Source: Dehalococcoidia bacterium (lineage in GTDB: Bacteria; Chloroflexota; Dehalococcoidia; Lucifugimonadales; UBA826). From it: a DNA stretch of 64,000 bases. This document shows, piece after piece, positions 1 through 9,336 of the stretch. The translations under genes were made by a program, and so were the position numbers. The notes under the pieces were generated by a model, which was not told where the DNA came from, did not search any database, and was given only the letters and a program-made list of their open reading frames with translations. Each line of letters opens with the position of its first letter. The stretch's first letter is position 1. The stretch is taken from the NCBI GenBank assembly GCA_029936675.1, contig JAPYSB010000003.1, positions 31,489 to 95,488 of the forward strand, given 5' to 3'.

Positions 1-56
1 CAGCACCAGCCGCAGCAGCACCAGCCGCAGCAGCACCAGCCGCAGCAGCACCAGCT
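1..56 (+). repeat. 15-bp tandem repeat encoding an Ala/Pro linker
   Basis: The window opens in a run of the 15-bp unit GCAGCAGCACCAGCC. One partial and three full copies are visible (12-26, 27-41, 42-56, the last with a T at its end). It reads in frame with the downstream solute-binding protein as repeated Ala-Ala-Ala-Ala-Pro. This is a low-complexity linker, as often found between a lipoprotein anchor and the binding domain. It begins before the window, so copy number is unknown. Confidence 0.9.
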
Positions 57-2078
57 GCCAAAGCGGCAGCCCCTGCAAAGGAAGAATCGATAGCCGCTCA
101 ATATATTGGGACTTTAGAGGGTCCTGCGACGGTTACGGACTCTAGTAAGTTCCCAAGCTCCTACGGTGAGGCTCCTCAGCTTGCTGCTATGGTGAAGGCT
201 GGAAACCTCCCTGCTATTGGGGAGCGTCTGCCGGTTCAAAGCGACCTTCTCGTGATTGATAACATTGAAGGTATCGGAGAGTACGGCGGGATATGGAGAC
301 GAGGTTTTACCGGCCCTGCCGACAAATGGAATGGATATCGATGCTGTACCGGGCCTGACCACGTACTTTTCTGGGATTACACGGGAGATGTCCCCGAGCC
401 TAACGTTGCCAAGTCAGTAGATGTTAGTGATGACGGGCGAGTATTTACGGTACATCTTAGAGAGGGTATGAGATGGTCTGACGGAGTACCCGTTACCGCC
501 GATGACTGGTTGTTCTGGTATGAAGATATGTATGGTAATGAAGAGCTTGTGCCAAATAAAAGCGCGGTTAGCGGAATTAATGGCAAGCAAGGAAACTTCG
601 AAAAAATTGATGACTACACAGTTAGATGGACGTTCGAAGATCCTTACTACTTCTTTACTAGTGTTCTAGCAGGACGAACTGACCTCGGTGGAGGCCAGGC
701 GGATAGAGGACCGGTAGGCAAAGGATCTTTTGCCCCGAAGCATTATCTATCCCAGTACATTCCTGATATTGCAGGTAAAGATGCTGTAGACAAAATCGTG
801 GCGGACGAAGGTTATGACACCTGGGTCAACCTGATTAAATTCAAGAATGACTGGGCGCTTAATCCAGAGCTGCCAGTTTTGACTCCCTGGGTTACAGTTC
901 AGCCTATAAACAATGCTGTATGGATACTGGAAAGGAATGCGTATTACTACGGCGTAGACCTGGAAGGAAATCAGCTGCCCTATATTGATACAGTCGTTCT
1001 CACGATGGCTGAAGATCTGGAAGTTATGAACCTTCGAGCAATCGCAGGAGAGTATGACTGGCAGGCGAGACATTTGAACATGGCTAAGGTTCCCCTGTAC
1101 ATAGAGAACCAAGAGAAAGGTGAATACAAACTTTATTTCGATACGCAGGACGCCGGTGCCGATGCACAGTTGAAAGTAAACATGGCCTACACACAGGACA
1201 TGTATATTGGGGACCTACTTCGGGACAAAAAGTTCAGGCATGCTCTAGGCGCCTCCTTTAAAAGGGAACAGTTGAATGAGGTGTTTTGGCTGGGATTAGG
1301 TGTACCGGGGTCAAGTGCTCCGGCTCCCGCAAACTTATACAGTCCTGGTCCGGAGTCAGAATGGCGTTTAAAGAATTCAGTTTTTGATCAAGACAAAGCA
1401 AACGCGATTTTTGATGAGTTGGGCCTCGACAAGAAAGACTCATCTGGATTCAGACTTCGTGCTGACAATGGAGAAAGGCTTGTTCTCGAGATCGTAGCCA
1501 GGACTGCCCAGTTCATGGAATTCGTTGGCATGGCTGAGATGATATGTGAGCACCTTGGTGAGTACGCTGGAATACAATGTACTGTCAATGCCGCTGAGCG
1601 AAGCTTAGTGGGTCAGATCACAGCGGCCGATGAGCACATGTTCTCAGTAGAGTGGGGAGACGGTGCGGATCACTTGTTTACTTTCCCTGGGCACGTATTC
1701 CCGGCAGGAACTAACAGTTCATTCGGTTCTGCCTTAGGACTATGGTTCCAGACCGGTGGAGAGAAAGGCATGCAGCCTTCGGCGCCTTTGCAGAAGGTGT
1801 TCGACAATTTCGAAAAGGCGTTCGGCGTGCCTGAAGCAGAGCGAATCGCATTAGGAAAAGAAATCTGGGAAATTGCAACAGAGGAGCAATGGGGTATCGG
1901 CATTGCCGGACAGTCTCCTGCTTCTCTAGGTGTGAGAGTTGTAAAAACCGACTTGGGTAACGTCCCATCAAGGCAATACAACAACCCAGACACAAAGACT
2001 CCAGGGATATCACGTCCCATGACTTTATACTGGAAGAGCGAAGGAAACAGGGCACCACAAGCTCTGTCATACGAGTAA
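3..2078 (+). CDS. ABC transporter solute-binding protein, family 5 (oligopeptide/DppA type), 5' partial
   Basis: This is the extracytoplasmic solute-binding component of the ABC importer encoded just downstream. The frame is open from base 3 to the TAA at 2076-2078, giving 691 visible residues. The first ATG (189) is internal, so the true start and the expected lipoprotein signal lie before the window. The first ~20 residues are an Ala/Pro linker, followed by a family-5 binding domain. Typical segments are visible, such as the region near base 290 reading GGIWRR and the stretch near base 460 reading LREGMRWSDG. Family members bind peptides, nickel, sugars or opines, so the substrate cannot be named. 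The two permeases and two ATPases follow on the same strand. Family assignment is firm and substrate is unknown. Confidence 0.93.
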   Translation, partial: APAAAAPAAAAPAAAAPAAKAAAPAKEESIAAQYIGTLEGPATVTDSSKFPSSYGEAPQLAAMVKAGNLPAIGERLPVQSDLLVIDNIEGIGEYGGIWRRGFTGPADKWNGYRCCTGPDHVLFWDYTGDVPEPNVAKSVDVSDDGRVFTVHLREGMRWSDGVPVTADDWLFWYEDMYGNEELVPNKSAVSGINGKQGNFEKIDDYTVRWTFEDPYYFFTSVLAGRTDLGGGQADRGPVGKGSFAPKHYLSQYIPDIAGKDAVDKIVADEGYDTWVNLIKFKNDWALNPELPVLTPWVTVQPINNAVWILERNAYYYGVDLEGNQLPYIDTVVLTMAEDLEVMNLRAIAGEYDWQARHLNMAKVPLYIENQEKGEYKLYFDTQDAGADAQLKVNMAYTQDMYIGDLLRDKKFRHALGASFKREQLNEVFWLGLGVPGSSAPAPANLYSPGPESEWRLKNSVFDQDKANAIFDELGLDKKDSSGFRLRADNGERLVLEIVARTAQFMEFVGMAEMICEHLGEYAGIQCTVNAAERSLVGQITAADEHMFSVEWGDGADHLFTFPGHVFPAGTNSSFGSALGLWFQTGGEKGMQPSAPLQKVFDNFEKAFGVPEAERIALGKEIWEIATEEQWGIGIAGQSPASLGVRVVKTDLGNVPSRQYNNPDTKTPGISRPMTLYWKSEGNRAPQALSYE

Positions 2079-2084
2079 AAGAAC

Positions 2085-2151
2085 TGCTCTTCGGAGCAAA
2101 GAAACCTCTTAGACGAGGCACCGGGTTCGCCGTCTAGCCATAGGCTGGCGG
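2085..2151 (+). promoter_or_regulatory. Three hairpins between binding-protein and permease genes
   Basis: The 124-bp gap holds three consecutive inverted repeats. 2085-2098 is TGCTC-TTCG-GAGCA, a five-pair stem capped by a C(UUCG)G tetraloop. 2105-2118 is CCTC-(6 nt)-GAGG. 2130-2151 is a nine-pair stem with one bulged base around an ATA loop. None is followed by a T-tract, so a simple intrinsic terminator is unlikely. In binding-protein-dependent importers such intercistronic hairpins often stabilise the upstream mRNA or partly terminate, so that binding protein exceeds permease. That role is inferred here. Confidence 0.6.
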
Positions 2152-2202
2152 TGGATCCGGTGATCGTATATAACCATTGATGATAACTAGTCAGGAAAGT
2201 GC

Positions 2203-3192
2203 ATGATCGGTTTTATTGTTAACAGGCTCATCCTCGCCCTTATAACTATCTGGGTAGTAACTGTAATATCTTTTGCACTAATTCAGCTACCTCCTGGGGA
2301 TTACATCACTTCGTATGTCGCTCAGTTAATGACTCAGGGTGAAGTGGTTTCAGATCAAGAAGCGGCAGCACTCCGGGAACAATACGGATTAGAGGCTCCT
2401 TTTGTAGTTCAATATTATAAGTGGCTACAGAAAGCTGCAGTTGGTAACTTCGGCATCTCAATGGAGTACCAAAGACCTGTGACAGAGGTGATCGGGGATC
2501 GACTTTTTTTAACAGCTATTTTGGCTCTCACTGCGGCACTATTCACATACGCCATCGCAATACCGATTGGCGTGATATCAGCCGTTAAGCAATACTCAGT
2601 TACTGACTACGTTGCGACTTTTTTGGGTTTCTTGGGACTGGCGGTTCCAAATTTTCTTTTAGCATTAGCGTTGCTTTATTTTGGATTTGTTTTATTCGAC
2701 GCAAACATTGGCGGGCTTTTTTCTGCTGAATACGCGTCAGCGCCATACAGTATAGGTAAAATAATCAATCTGTTGTCACATCTATGGCTTCCTGCGTTGG
2801 TGCTATCGATTGCTGGAACGGCCCAGGTTATCAGGGTATTACGAGCGAATATGCTGGACGAGTTACGGAGGCCTTATGTCGTTACGGCCCGTGCCAAGGG
2901 ACTCGGAGAATGGAGGGTTATTCTAAAATATCCATTAAGGGTCGCTCTAAACCCCGTTGTTAGTACGTTGGGTTATCTTTTGCCAACCCTTGTTTCTGGC
3001 AGCATAATCGTATCAATCGTTATGAGCCTGCCAACCCTGGGTCCACTGTTATTGAGGGCGCTCATAGCTCAAGACATGTTTCTCTCCGGAACTATCGTAC
3101 TGATGATTGGAATTATGACAGTAATTGGGACATTTATTTCAGATCTATTGCTTGCATGGGTTGACCCTCGTATCCGCATGGAAGGAGGATAA
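2203..3192 (+). CDS. ABC transporter permease, DppB/OppB family
   Basis: This is the first integral-membrane subunit of the oligopeptide-type importer (329 aa, normal length). An N-terminal membrane helix (about residues 9-30) is followed by a periplasmic loop. The BPD_transp_1 core then starts near residue 95 with about five further helices. The cytoplasmic coupling (EAA) loop reads YVVTARAKGL at residues 225-234, as in DppB. The ATG at 2203 has AGGAAA upstream with good spacing. It follows the binding-protein gene after a hairpin-rich gap, and the stop codon abuts the start of the next permease, so the two are co-translated. Confidence 0.95.
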   Translation: MIGFIVNRLILALITIWVVTVISFALIQLPPGDYITSYVAQLMTQGEVVSDQEAAALREQYGLEAPFVVQYYKWLQKAAVGNFGISMEYQRPVTEVIGDRLFLTAILALTAALFTYAIAIPIGVISAVKQYSVTDYVATFLGFLGLAVPNFLLALALLYFGFVLFDANIGGLFSAEYASAPYSIGKIINLLSHLWLPALVLSIAGTAQVIRVLRANMLDELRRPYVVTARAKGLGEWRVILKYPLRVALNPVVSTLGYLLPTLVSGSIIVSIVMSLPTLGPLLLRALIAQDMFLSGTIVLMIGIMTVIGTFISDLLLAWVDPRIRMEGG

Positions 3193-4344
3193 ATGGCAGA
3201 GGAAAGCCTCACTGAGCAAGAACCTTTCCTGGAAGAAATAACTAGTCAAGGAACAGACCAGATATACTCGGCGTCTCAATGGCAATTGATGTGGTGGCGT
3301 CTAAAAAAGCACAAACTTGCAATGATTGCGAGCGTGACGCTTGCGATTCTTTATTTTATCGTGATATTTGCAGATTTTCTTGCCGTTGCCGAACCCAAAA
3401 CAAGCGAGGCGAAAAGAGGGGAAATGCCCCCTCAAGGCGTACATGTAACCTTTGATGGTATTAACCCTAAACTATACGTATATGGTACTAAGGGTGTCAG
3501 GGATCCCGCTACATTTAAGAAAGTTTTCGTTGCTGATGACACGACAAAAGTCCCTATCAAACTTTTTGCAAAAGGGTACAAGTATAAGATCCTTGGTGTC
3601 TTACCATCAGATCGTCACCTGCTGGGTGTCAATGCTCCCCTGAAAGCTGAGGAAGCCATATATCTGCTTGGAACAGATGTTCAAGGTAGAGACGTATGGT
3701 CGAGACTAATGCTGGCGACCAGGATATCTATGACAATAGGGCTATTAAGTGTTTCTCTCAGTCTATTTCTAGGTGTACTCCTTGGCGGGATATCTGGATA
3801 TTACGGTGGGTTAATTGATCTCGTAATACAGAGAATAATAGAGATTTTAAGATCCATACCAACTATACCTCTGTGGATGGCTATTGCGGCTTCAGTACCC
3901 CAGGATTGGTCAATAATCCGTGTATATTTTGCAATCACGATAATCATAGCAATGTTCGAATGGACCAGGCTTGCTCGTGAGGTAAGAGGTAGGTTTCTGT
4001 CGCTTCGAGATGAGGATTTTGTTACAGCTGCAGCGTTACTTGGTGCCAGTAAAACAAGGATCATATTTAGACACATGGTTCCCTCTTTTATGAGCCATAT
4101 AATAGCTTCCTCTACCTTGATGATTCCCTTCATAATAATCAGCGAGACATCACTTAGTTTTTTGGGTTTAGGTTTGCGTCCTCCAGCCATCAGCTGGGGC
4201 GTAATGTTGCAGGCAGCACAAAACGTACAGACAATAGCGCTAACTCCGTGGCAACTAATCCCGGCTGCATTTGTTGTTGTAGCCGTTTTGGCGTTCAATT
4301 TTCTGGGTGATGGTTTAAGAGACGCAGCGGACCCATACGGTTAA
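3193..4344 (+). CDS. ABC transporter permease, DppC/OppC family, with enlarged periplasmic insert
   Basis: This is the second membrane subunit (383 aa). The start codon directly follows the dppB-type stop, and the ribosome-binding site GGAGG lies inside the end of the upstream gene. The first helix is at about residues 43-64. The family motif LLGTDVQGRDVWSRL at 158-172 precedes the transport core, and the EAA loop reads DFVTAAALLGAS. Most relatives have only a short link between the first helix and the LGTD motif. Here about 90 residues (68-157) intervene, so the periplasmic domain is unusually large. Assignment is firm, and the function of the insert is unknown. Confidence 0.95.
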   Translation: MAEESLTEQEPFLEEITSQGTDQIYSASQWQLMWWRLKKHKLAMIASVTLAILYFIVIFADFLAVAEPKTSEAKRGEMPPQGVHVTFDGINPKLYVYGTKGVRDPATFKKVFVADDTTKVPIKLFAKGYKYKILGVLPSDRHLLGVNAPLKAEEAIYLLGTDVQGRDVWSRLMLATRISMTIGLLSVSLSLFLGVLLGGISGYYGGLIDLVIQRIIEILRSIPTIPLWMAIAASVPQDWSIIRVYFAITIIIAMFEWTRLAREVRGRFLSLRDEDFVTAAALLGASKTRIIFRHMVPSFMSHIIASSTLMIPFIIISETSLSFLGLGLRPPAISWGVMLQAAQNVQTIALTPWQLIPAAFVVVAVLAFNFLGDGLRDAADPYG

Positions 4345-4357
4345 GGAATGTGAAGCA

Positions 4358-5380
4358 ATGATGAGCAGTGACCAACCCATATTAGAGGTTAAAAACCTGG
4401 AAACGCATTTTCCCCTCGAAGAAGGGACTGTTGTTGCGGTGAATGGTGCCAGCTTCAAGGTAATGCCGGGCAAAACTCTTGGAATTGTCGGAGAGAGTGG
4501 CTGTGGTAAGAGTGTGGCTGCAAGGTCTATTATGAGAATATTAGACAAACCAGGCGAAATTGTAGGCGGAGAGATTTTATTTCGTAGAAATATGGGTGAA
4601 AGCAGCGAGGAAGTCGTCGACATCGCATCTTTTGACTCTAACAGTTCCGAAATAAAATCGATCAGGGGTGGTGAGATCGCCTACGTGTTTCAGGAACCCA
4701 TGACCTCCTTTAGTCCGGTGCATACAATAGGGAACCAAATTATTGAGGCCATAAGATTACACCAGAACATAAGCAAGCAAGGTGCAAAAGAGGTTGCCAT
4801 ACATGCTCTAGGTGCAGTAGGGATACCACTAGCTGAAAGTCGCCTCAACGACTATTCATTTCAATTAAGTGGTGGGCTTAGGCAAAGGGCCATGATAGCG
4901 ATGACTTTAGTTTCTAACCCTACAATATTGATCGCCGATGAACCGACCACGGCTTTGGATGTCACCAACCAGGCTCAATTGCTTGAACTTATGTCCGAGT
5001 TACAGAGTGACAACGGAATGGCCATTGTTTTGATTACGCATGATCTCGGTGTTATCGCCGAAATGGCGGATCACGTGTCAGTCATGTATTTGGGGGAGGT
5101 AGTTGAGAGCGCTCCAGTGGACGATATTTTTCACAATCCTCAACATCCATATACCAAGGCACTGCTGAAATCTATCCCTAAAATAAGATCAAATTCGTCG
5201 GAGAGACTGGCTTCCATTAGCGGAACTGTTCCACATCCATATGATAGACCCCAAGGATGTGCCTTTGGACCTCGATGTGATTTCTTTATGCCGGGCCGGT
5301 GTGATGCTTCAATTCCAGCTCTACAGGAAGTCAGACCTGTCCATCAGGTGAGCTGTTTTCTTTACGATAAGGGAGATTAA
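4358..5380 (+). CDS. Oligopeptide-type ABC transporter ATPase, DppD/OppD family
   Basis: This is one of the two nucleotide-binding subunits that power the importer (340 aa). Walker A is GESGCGKS at residues 45-52, the ABC signature reads LSGGLRQR, and Walker B is LIADEP followed by a D-loop ALD. The C-terminal oligo_HPY extension has the Cys-rich pattern CAFGPRC...C...C, which in DppD/OppD-type ATPases can carry an iron-sulfur cluster. Two adjacent ATGs at 4358 and 4361 are possible starts. It lies 13 nt after the dppC-type stop and 3 nt before the second ATPase gene. Confidence 0.95.
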   Translation: MMSSDQPILEVKNLETHFPLEEGTVVAVNGASFKVMPGKTLGIVGESGCGKSVAARSIMRILDKPGEIVGGEILFRRNMGESSEEVVDIASFDSNSSEIKSIRGGEIAYVFQEPMTSFSPVHTIGNQIIEAIRLHQNISKQGAKEVAIHALGAVGIPLAESRLNDYSFQLSGGLRQRAMIAMTLVSNPTILIADEPTTALDVTNQAQLLELMSELQSDNGMAIVLITHDLGVIAEMADHVSVMYLGEVVESAPVDDIFHNPQHPYTKALLKSIPKIRSNSSERLASISGTVPHPYDRPQGCAFGPRCDFFMPGRCDASIPALQEVRPVHQVSCFLYDKGD

Positions 5381-5383
5381 GAG

Positions 5384-6421
5384 ATGACAACTACTGAATC
5401 TAGGTTATCGGAAGAACGGCTATTAGAGGTCTCCGATCTTGAGAAACACTTTCCGATAAAGCAAGGTTTTCTAAAAAGAGAGGTCGGACAAATTCTAGCT
5501 GTTGATGGTGTTAACTTTCACATTAATGAGGGAGAGACGCTAGGTTTGGTTGGTGAAAGCGGATGTGGAAAAACAACGACTGCGCGCTGTATTTTAAGGG
5601 CGGTTGATCCGACAAACGGAGAAATCCTATTTAGGACCCGAGAGGACGAAGTGGTTGACATAGCAATGTTAAAGGGAACTGAGTTAAAGAAAATAAGAAG
5701 CGACATTCAAATGATCTTCCAGGATCCCTTTTCGTCCTTGAATCCCAGGATGACATTACTGGACATAATTGGCGAGCCATTGCTACTTCACAATATGGGA
5801 ACAAAAGACGATCGTGAACAACGAGTCGCTGAGCTTTTAGAAATGGTGGGGCTACGGCCAGAATATATGCGAAGGTTCCCTCACGCATTTAGTGGAGGTC
5901 AGAGGCAAAGGATCGGTATAGCAAGAGCATTGGCACTAAATCCAAAATTGGTCGTTGCAGATGAACCAGTATCGGCGCTTGACGTTTCTGTGCAGGCACA
6001 AGTTTTGAATCTCATGGTGGATCTCCAGGAAGAACTCGGTTTAACATATTTGTTTGTGGCTCACGATTTGAGTGTCGTTAAACATATAAGTAACAGAGTG
6101 GCAGTGATGTATGTTGGGAAACTAGTTGAAATGGCTCCCACGGATGAGCTTTTCTCCACGCCCAAGCATCCATACACAGCAGCACTACTTTCGGCTGTGC
6201 CAGAACCAGATCCTAGAACAAAATCAGAGAGAATAATTTTGCAAGGAGAGGTTGCAAACCCTGCAGATCCTCCTAGCGGATGTTACTTCCATCCCCGTTG
6301 TTCTTATGCGACAGAACAATGCAAATCAGAGACACCTGCTTTGCAGGAAATTACGGAAGGACACTATGTAAGCTGCCATCGTGCGGAAGAATTGATTCTC
6401 GACGGAGTTCTTGCTGAATGA
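5384..6421 (+). CDS. Oligopeptide-type ABC transporter ATPase, DppF/OppF family
   Basis: This is the second ATPase of the importer (345 aa), expected to pair with the preceding DppD-type subunit. Walker A is GESGCGKT at residues 57-64, the signature is SGGQRQR and Walker B is VVADEP. The C-terminal oligo_HPY region again has four cysteines (CYFHPRC, EQC, SC). The start at 5384 is 3 nt after the upstream stop with GGGAGA just upstream. The pair completes a full binding-protein/permease/permease/ATPase/ATPase operon. Confidence 0.95.
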   Translation: MTTTESRLSEERLLEVSDLEKHFPIKQGFLKREVGQILAVDGVNFHINEGETLGLVGESGCGKTTTARCILRAVDPTNGEILFRTREDEVVDIAMLKGTELKKIRSDIQMIFQDPFSSLNPRMTLLDIIGEPLLLHNMGTKDDREQRVAELLEMVGLRPEYMRRFPHAFSGGQRQRIGIARALALNPKLVVADEPVSALDVSVQAQVLNLMVDLQEELGLTYLFVAHDLSVVKHISNRVAVMYVGKLVEMAPTDELFSTPKHPYTAALLSAVPEPDPRTKSERIILQGEVANPADPPSGCYFHPRCSYATEQCKSETPALQEITEGHYVSCHRAEELILDGVLAE

Positions 6422-6453
6422 GCCAGCTAAACTGACAATCTATCCGAACATCA

Positions 6454-7086
6454 ATGCTTAAATCAAAGATCTATTTCAGTCGAATAACCAATCTTTCTAG
6501 TGTAGGGAAATTTATAGCCATCGCTGTACTATGCGGGGGCGCTTCTAGCTTTGCTAGGTTCTTCATTTCAGACATTGTTCAGAAGAAAGTCAGATGGGAA
6601 GATCCCATACATATGAGTTGGCTACCATCCACATATCTCGGGATACCGGCCTTTCTCGCAGGGGCCTTATTAACATATGTCCTGGTAAAAGTAATAATAG
6701 GGGAAGGCTACCTGAACAGAAATATTTTCATATGGATATTTATAGGACTTTTGTATGGTATTTTTGTTCCGTTTATGACCGGACTCCTGCTTCCGATGGG
6801 AATGTTTGTTATGAATGTCTCTATTGGGGTGATTGAATCAAATAAGGCTTTCTATTTCTTTCTTGACGCTATTGTCCTAGCTCCAACAAACGCTTTCACA
6901 CACGGTATTTTTGGAGTTATTAGTGGATTAATATGTGGTATGTGTTTGGCTGTAGCTTTGGGACTCATGGATAGAATTCAGCTTTTCGGGTCCCGATGGC
7001 AACTTGCTGTTGGTATCGCCTTTTCAGCATTCATGATTATTTTTTCAAAATTCGCCCCGACTCCTTTTCTCGCGAACTTCGGGTAA
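6454..7086 (+). CDS. Integral membrane protein of unknown function
   Basis: This is a 210-aa protein I do not recognise. It is strongly hydrophobic, with about five membrane segments (approximately residues 17-37, 60-83, 90-125, 140-172 and 184-203). No transporter or enzyme motif is visible. It follows the second ATPase by 32 nt on the same strand, so it may be the last gene of the importer operon. No convincing ribosome-binding site precedes the ATG at 6454. It converges with the nucleoside hydrolase gene, with only 11 bp between the two stops. Confidence 0.7.
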   Translation: MLKSKIYFSRITNLSSVGKFIAIAVLCGGASSFARFFISDIVQKKVRWEDPIHMSWLPSTYLGIPAFLAGALLTYVLVKVIIGEGYLNRNIFIWIFIGLLYGIFVPFMTGLLLPMGMFVMNVSIGVIESNKAFYFFLDAIVLAPTNAFTHGIFGVISGLICGMCLAVALGLMDRIQLFGSRWQLAVGIAFSAFMIIFSKFAPTPFLANFG

Positions 7087-7097
7087 AAGGAAGTTTC

Positions 7098-8057
7098 TCA
7101 ATAAGTTGATATGGTTTTAAACCATAGTTTCTTGAGATTGACATCATCCACTTCCAGGGCAACATTGACTGAATTAGCATCAGCTATAAAATTTCCTCGG
7201 CTGCCGTCTACTGTTTGACCCCTTGTGTATTTACCCTCGGTCTCTATAACTACCTTTAATCTCTCACATGTAAACAAGCTGTCATCAATCGCGTAGCCAA
7301 CGGCTGGCATATCGTTGTATCTTACGGCTCCTTCTTTGGCCTGCCCAATTTTCCCATAAGCAGATTGAATAAAAGGTGTGATTTTTTTTAGGAAATTAGA
7401 GACTGGGGATCCAAGGTTCCATATCTTTTCTTGCTCTAGCACGGATATTTCGACCTTATTGCATACATCTAGTCCAATTTGAGCAATGTTTAATCCAGAG
7501 GCGTAGACAACAGCTGCTGCCATTACATCTCCGTACAAATTGGCACTTGCAACCGGCGTTGCATTTCCCGGCTGATGTATCGCGCCTCCCATGACGACGA
7601 CTTCAGAGATAAGGTCGACTAAGGTTGGGTCCAAACTTAAAGCGAGGGCGAGATTTGTAAGCCTTCCGAGGGCAATATATGTAATTTTCCCGTCATATTC
7701 ATTCACGATGTCGACGGTGGCGTTAACAGCATGTTTTGCTTTGTGCGTAATTGAAGGTTCGGGTATGGAGGCGTCGCCTAATCCGTCGTTTCCGTGAATA
7801 TGCCTCGCGTCTACAGGGTTTTTGAAATCGAAGGTCCGGCCGGCCCCCTTGTAGACTGGAATCTTCTCATTTCCTGAAACCTCCAATATCTTTAAAGTAT
7901 TGATGGTGGTTTGATCTAGGCCAACGTTTCCAAAGACAGTCGTTAGCGCAACCACATCTAACTTATCGCTAGCCAAGGCCATAAACAGTGCAGCGGCGTC
8001 ATCTATTCCAGGGTCGCAATCTATGATAACTGATTTGTTTGGATTCATATTTGTCAT
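7098..8057 (-). CDS. Inosine/uridine-preferring nucleoside hydrolase
   Basis: This cytoplasmic hydrolase cleaves the N-glycosidic bond of ribonucleosides to ribose and base, a purine/pyrimidine salvage or catabolic step. The IUNH N-terminal calcium-binding signature DCDPGIDD is at residues 13-20, and the conserved ALGRLTNLALAL and VVMGGAIHQPGN segments follow. The ATG at 8057 was chosen because GGAGAG lies 6 nt upstream and the protein then begins near the motif. The frame remains open upstream to a codon at 8120, which has no ribosome-binding site. At 319 aa the length is normal. Base specificity cannot be told. Confidence 0.93.
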   Translation of the reverse strand: MTNMNPNKSVIIDCDPGIDDAAALFMALASDKLDVVALTTVFGNVGLDQTTINTLKILEVSGNEKIPVYKGAGRTFDFKNPVDARHIHGNDGLGDASIPEPSITHKAKHAVNATVDIVNEYDGKITYIALGRLTNLALALSLDPTLVDLISEVVVMGGAIHQPGNATPVASANLYGDVMAAAVVYASGLNIAQIGLDVCNKVEISVLEQEKIWNLGSPVSNFLKKITPFIQSAYGKIGQAKEGAVRYNDMPAVGYAIDDSLFTCERLKVVIETEGKYTRGQTVDGSRGNFIADANSVNVALEVDDVNLKKLWFKTISTY

Positions 8058-8378
8058 GGATAACTCTCCAGTTTCGGATTGAGATTTAAATGAATTGAAG
8101 ATTATGCTTAAAATTATCACATGAGTGTTTAAGCTATATTTACTCAGTCAGGGGTTGCTTTGTGCAGCCTCCTTCGTTAGTAATTTGAGATGGATTATAC
8201 ACACTCAAATCCTGTTGCTGTGCAGCTGAGCCTGGCATGTCCGATTCTGTATGTGGACATGTAGGAATTCCAAGAAGTAAGATCAAGTGTATCGGCCAAT
8301 TTTTCTGACTTTTGTCAAACAAATTTGATTTAAGGTGCCCCCACTAAAGTGGAGATTGTTTGACGGTTCAGTTGTGAG
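8058..8378. other. Intergenic region, no gene recognised
   Basis: This 321-bp gap lies between two minus-strand genes. It should hold the promoter of the nucleoside hydrolase gene near its left end. A short open frame at 8140-8322 has no ribosome-binding site and no resemblance to anything I know. No RNA gene or clear terminator is seen. Confidence 0.5.
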
Positions 8379-8984
8379 TTAGATTACTTTTTCTATGCGT
8401 GAGATTGATATTGAGGAATCACTGATGGGTTTTACCAAATTTCGTACTTCAGCAAAACTGTTGGCTCGATCCAGCCATTTATGTTCGCTACCTTGCTCCA
8501 ATATGACCGGCATTCTGTTGTGTATCTCAGACATGATTTGGTTGGATTTTGTGGTGATGATGGTAAAGGTATTCACCGGTCGTCTATTTTCATCCATCCA
8601 TAAAGTATGCAAACCACAAAAATTCATTAATGAGCTATCTGCTGGTTTTATAAAATAAGGCAACTTACTCACTGGATCCCATTCGTAAAAACCGTTGGAG
8701 GGAACAATACACCTTTGCGTATTAACTAAATTTTTAAAAGAGGGTTTTTCAAGAAGAGTTTCACATCTTGCATTGATTAATTTATTAGCGAACGATTTAT
8801 TTTGAGACCATGAAGGAATCAAACCCCACTTCATATTTACCACCTGATTTTCGATAATTACAGGCATTTCCATAGTTGGAGCAAAATTTGTAATTTTTAC
8901 TCCTAGGAACGGGGCGACATCATGACTGGGGAATCTATTTTTTAATTCTACATCGTCAATATAAACAGAAAATCGGCCACACAT
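8379..8984 (-). CDS. SRAP-domain protein (YedK/HMCES family abasic-site sensor)
   Basis: This family covalently crosslinks abasic sites in single-stranded DNA through Cys2, giving a protective DNA-protein adduct. After Met removal the protein (201 aa) starts CGRF, exposing the catalytic Cys. The other active-site residues known from E. coli YedK are at expected positions: Asn71 in NARCET, Glu101 in GFYEW and His155 in HNRMPVIL. The NFAPT and MKWGLIPSW motifs are also typical. It stands alone between the nucleoside hydrolase gene and a small conserved gene, with no SOS repair gene beside it. Confidence 0.95.
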   Translation of the reverse strand: MCGRFSVYIDDVELKNRFPSHDVAPFLGVKITNFAPTMEMPVIIENQVVNMKWGLIPSWSQNKSFANKLINARCETLLEKPSFKNLVNTQRCIVPSNGFYEWDPVSKLPYFIKPADSSLMNFCGLHTLWMDENRRPVNTFTIITTKSNQIMSEIHNRMPVILEQGSEHKWLDRANSFAEVRNLVKPISDSSISISRIEKVI

Positions 8985-9066
8985 AATTGACTCCCAAAGA
9001 ATATTTCAAAGGGTTCTTGAATTTTTTTTCTCGCGTCATCTAGAAGGATTCGATCATAGCGATTTA

Positions 9067-9336
9067 TCAGGAATAAAATGTTTGCTCAATCACAGGTGTG
9101 ATGTTGAAGTCACCTAATTTCTTACACTGGCCAATAGTGTTCTCGATTTGAGAATAATCTTCAGCTTCCATTAATAAAAAAAATGTATGTTCTGTCGGAT
9201 TAACTTTAAAGAACCTGATCGATACATTATTTTCTTTTGCCAGAGAAGGTATCTGTTTCCATAAATCCATGGATTCAGAATTCCCAGAAAAACAATTTTC
9301 GAAAGAGTGGACGTGGGTAACGTGATAGGTAGCCAT
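9067..9336 (-). CDS. Small conserved protein, DUF3303-like
   Basis: This 89-aa protein is probably a ferredoxin-like (dimeric alpha/beta barrel) fold. The C-terminal half, with FFLLMEAED and then GDFNITPVIEQ, resembles DUF3303, where an LME(T)DD strand is followed by a W-DL-FEI-PV segment. The resemblance is from memory and only moderate. The start at 9336 is supported by AAGGAG about 6 nt upstream. No enzymatic residues can be assigned. It is transcribed toward the SRAP gene, 82 bp away, and the two could share a transcript. Confidence 0.6.
   Translation of the reverse strand: MATYHVTHVHSFENCFSGNSESMDLWKQIPSLAKENNVSIRFFKVNPTEHTFFLLMEAEDYSQIENTIGQCKKLGDFNITPVIEQTFYS

Noticed and set aside
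1-56. CRISPR-like or minisatellite array
   Set aside because: The 15-bp units are contiguous, in frame and code for Ala/Pro; there are no spacers.
8140-8322. 60-codon minus-strand frame
   Set aside because: No ribosome-binding site, no homology recognised, and composition like intergenic DNA.
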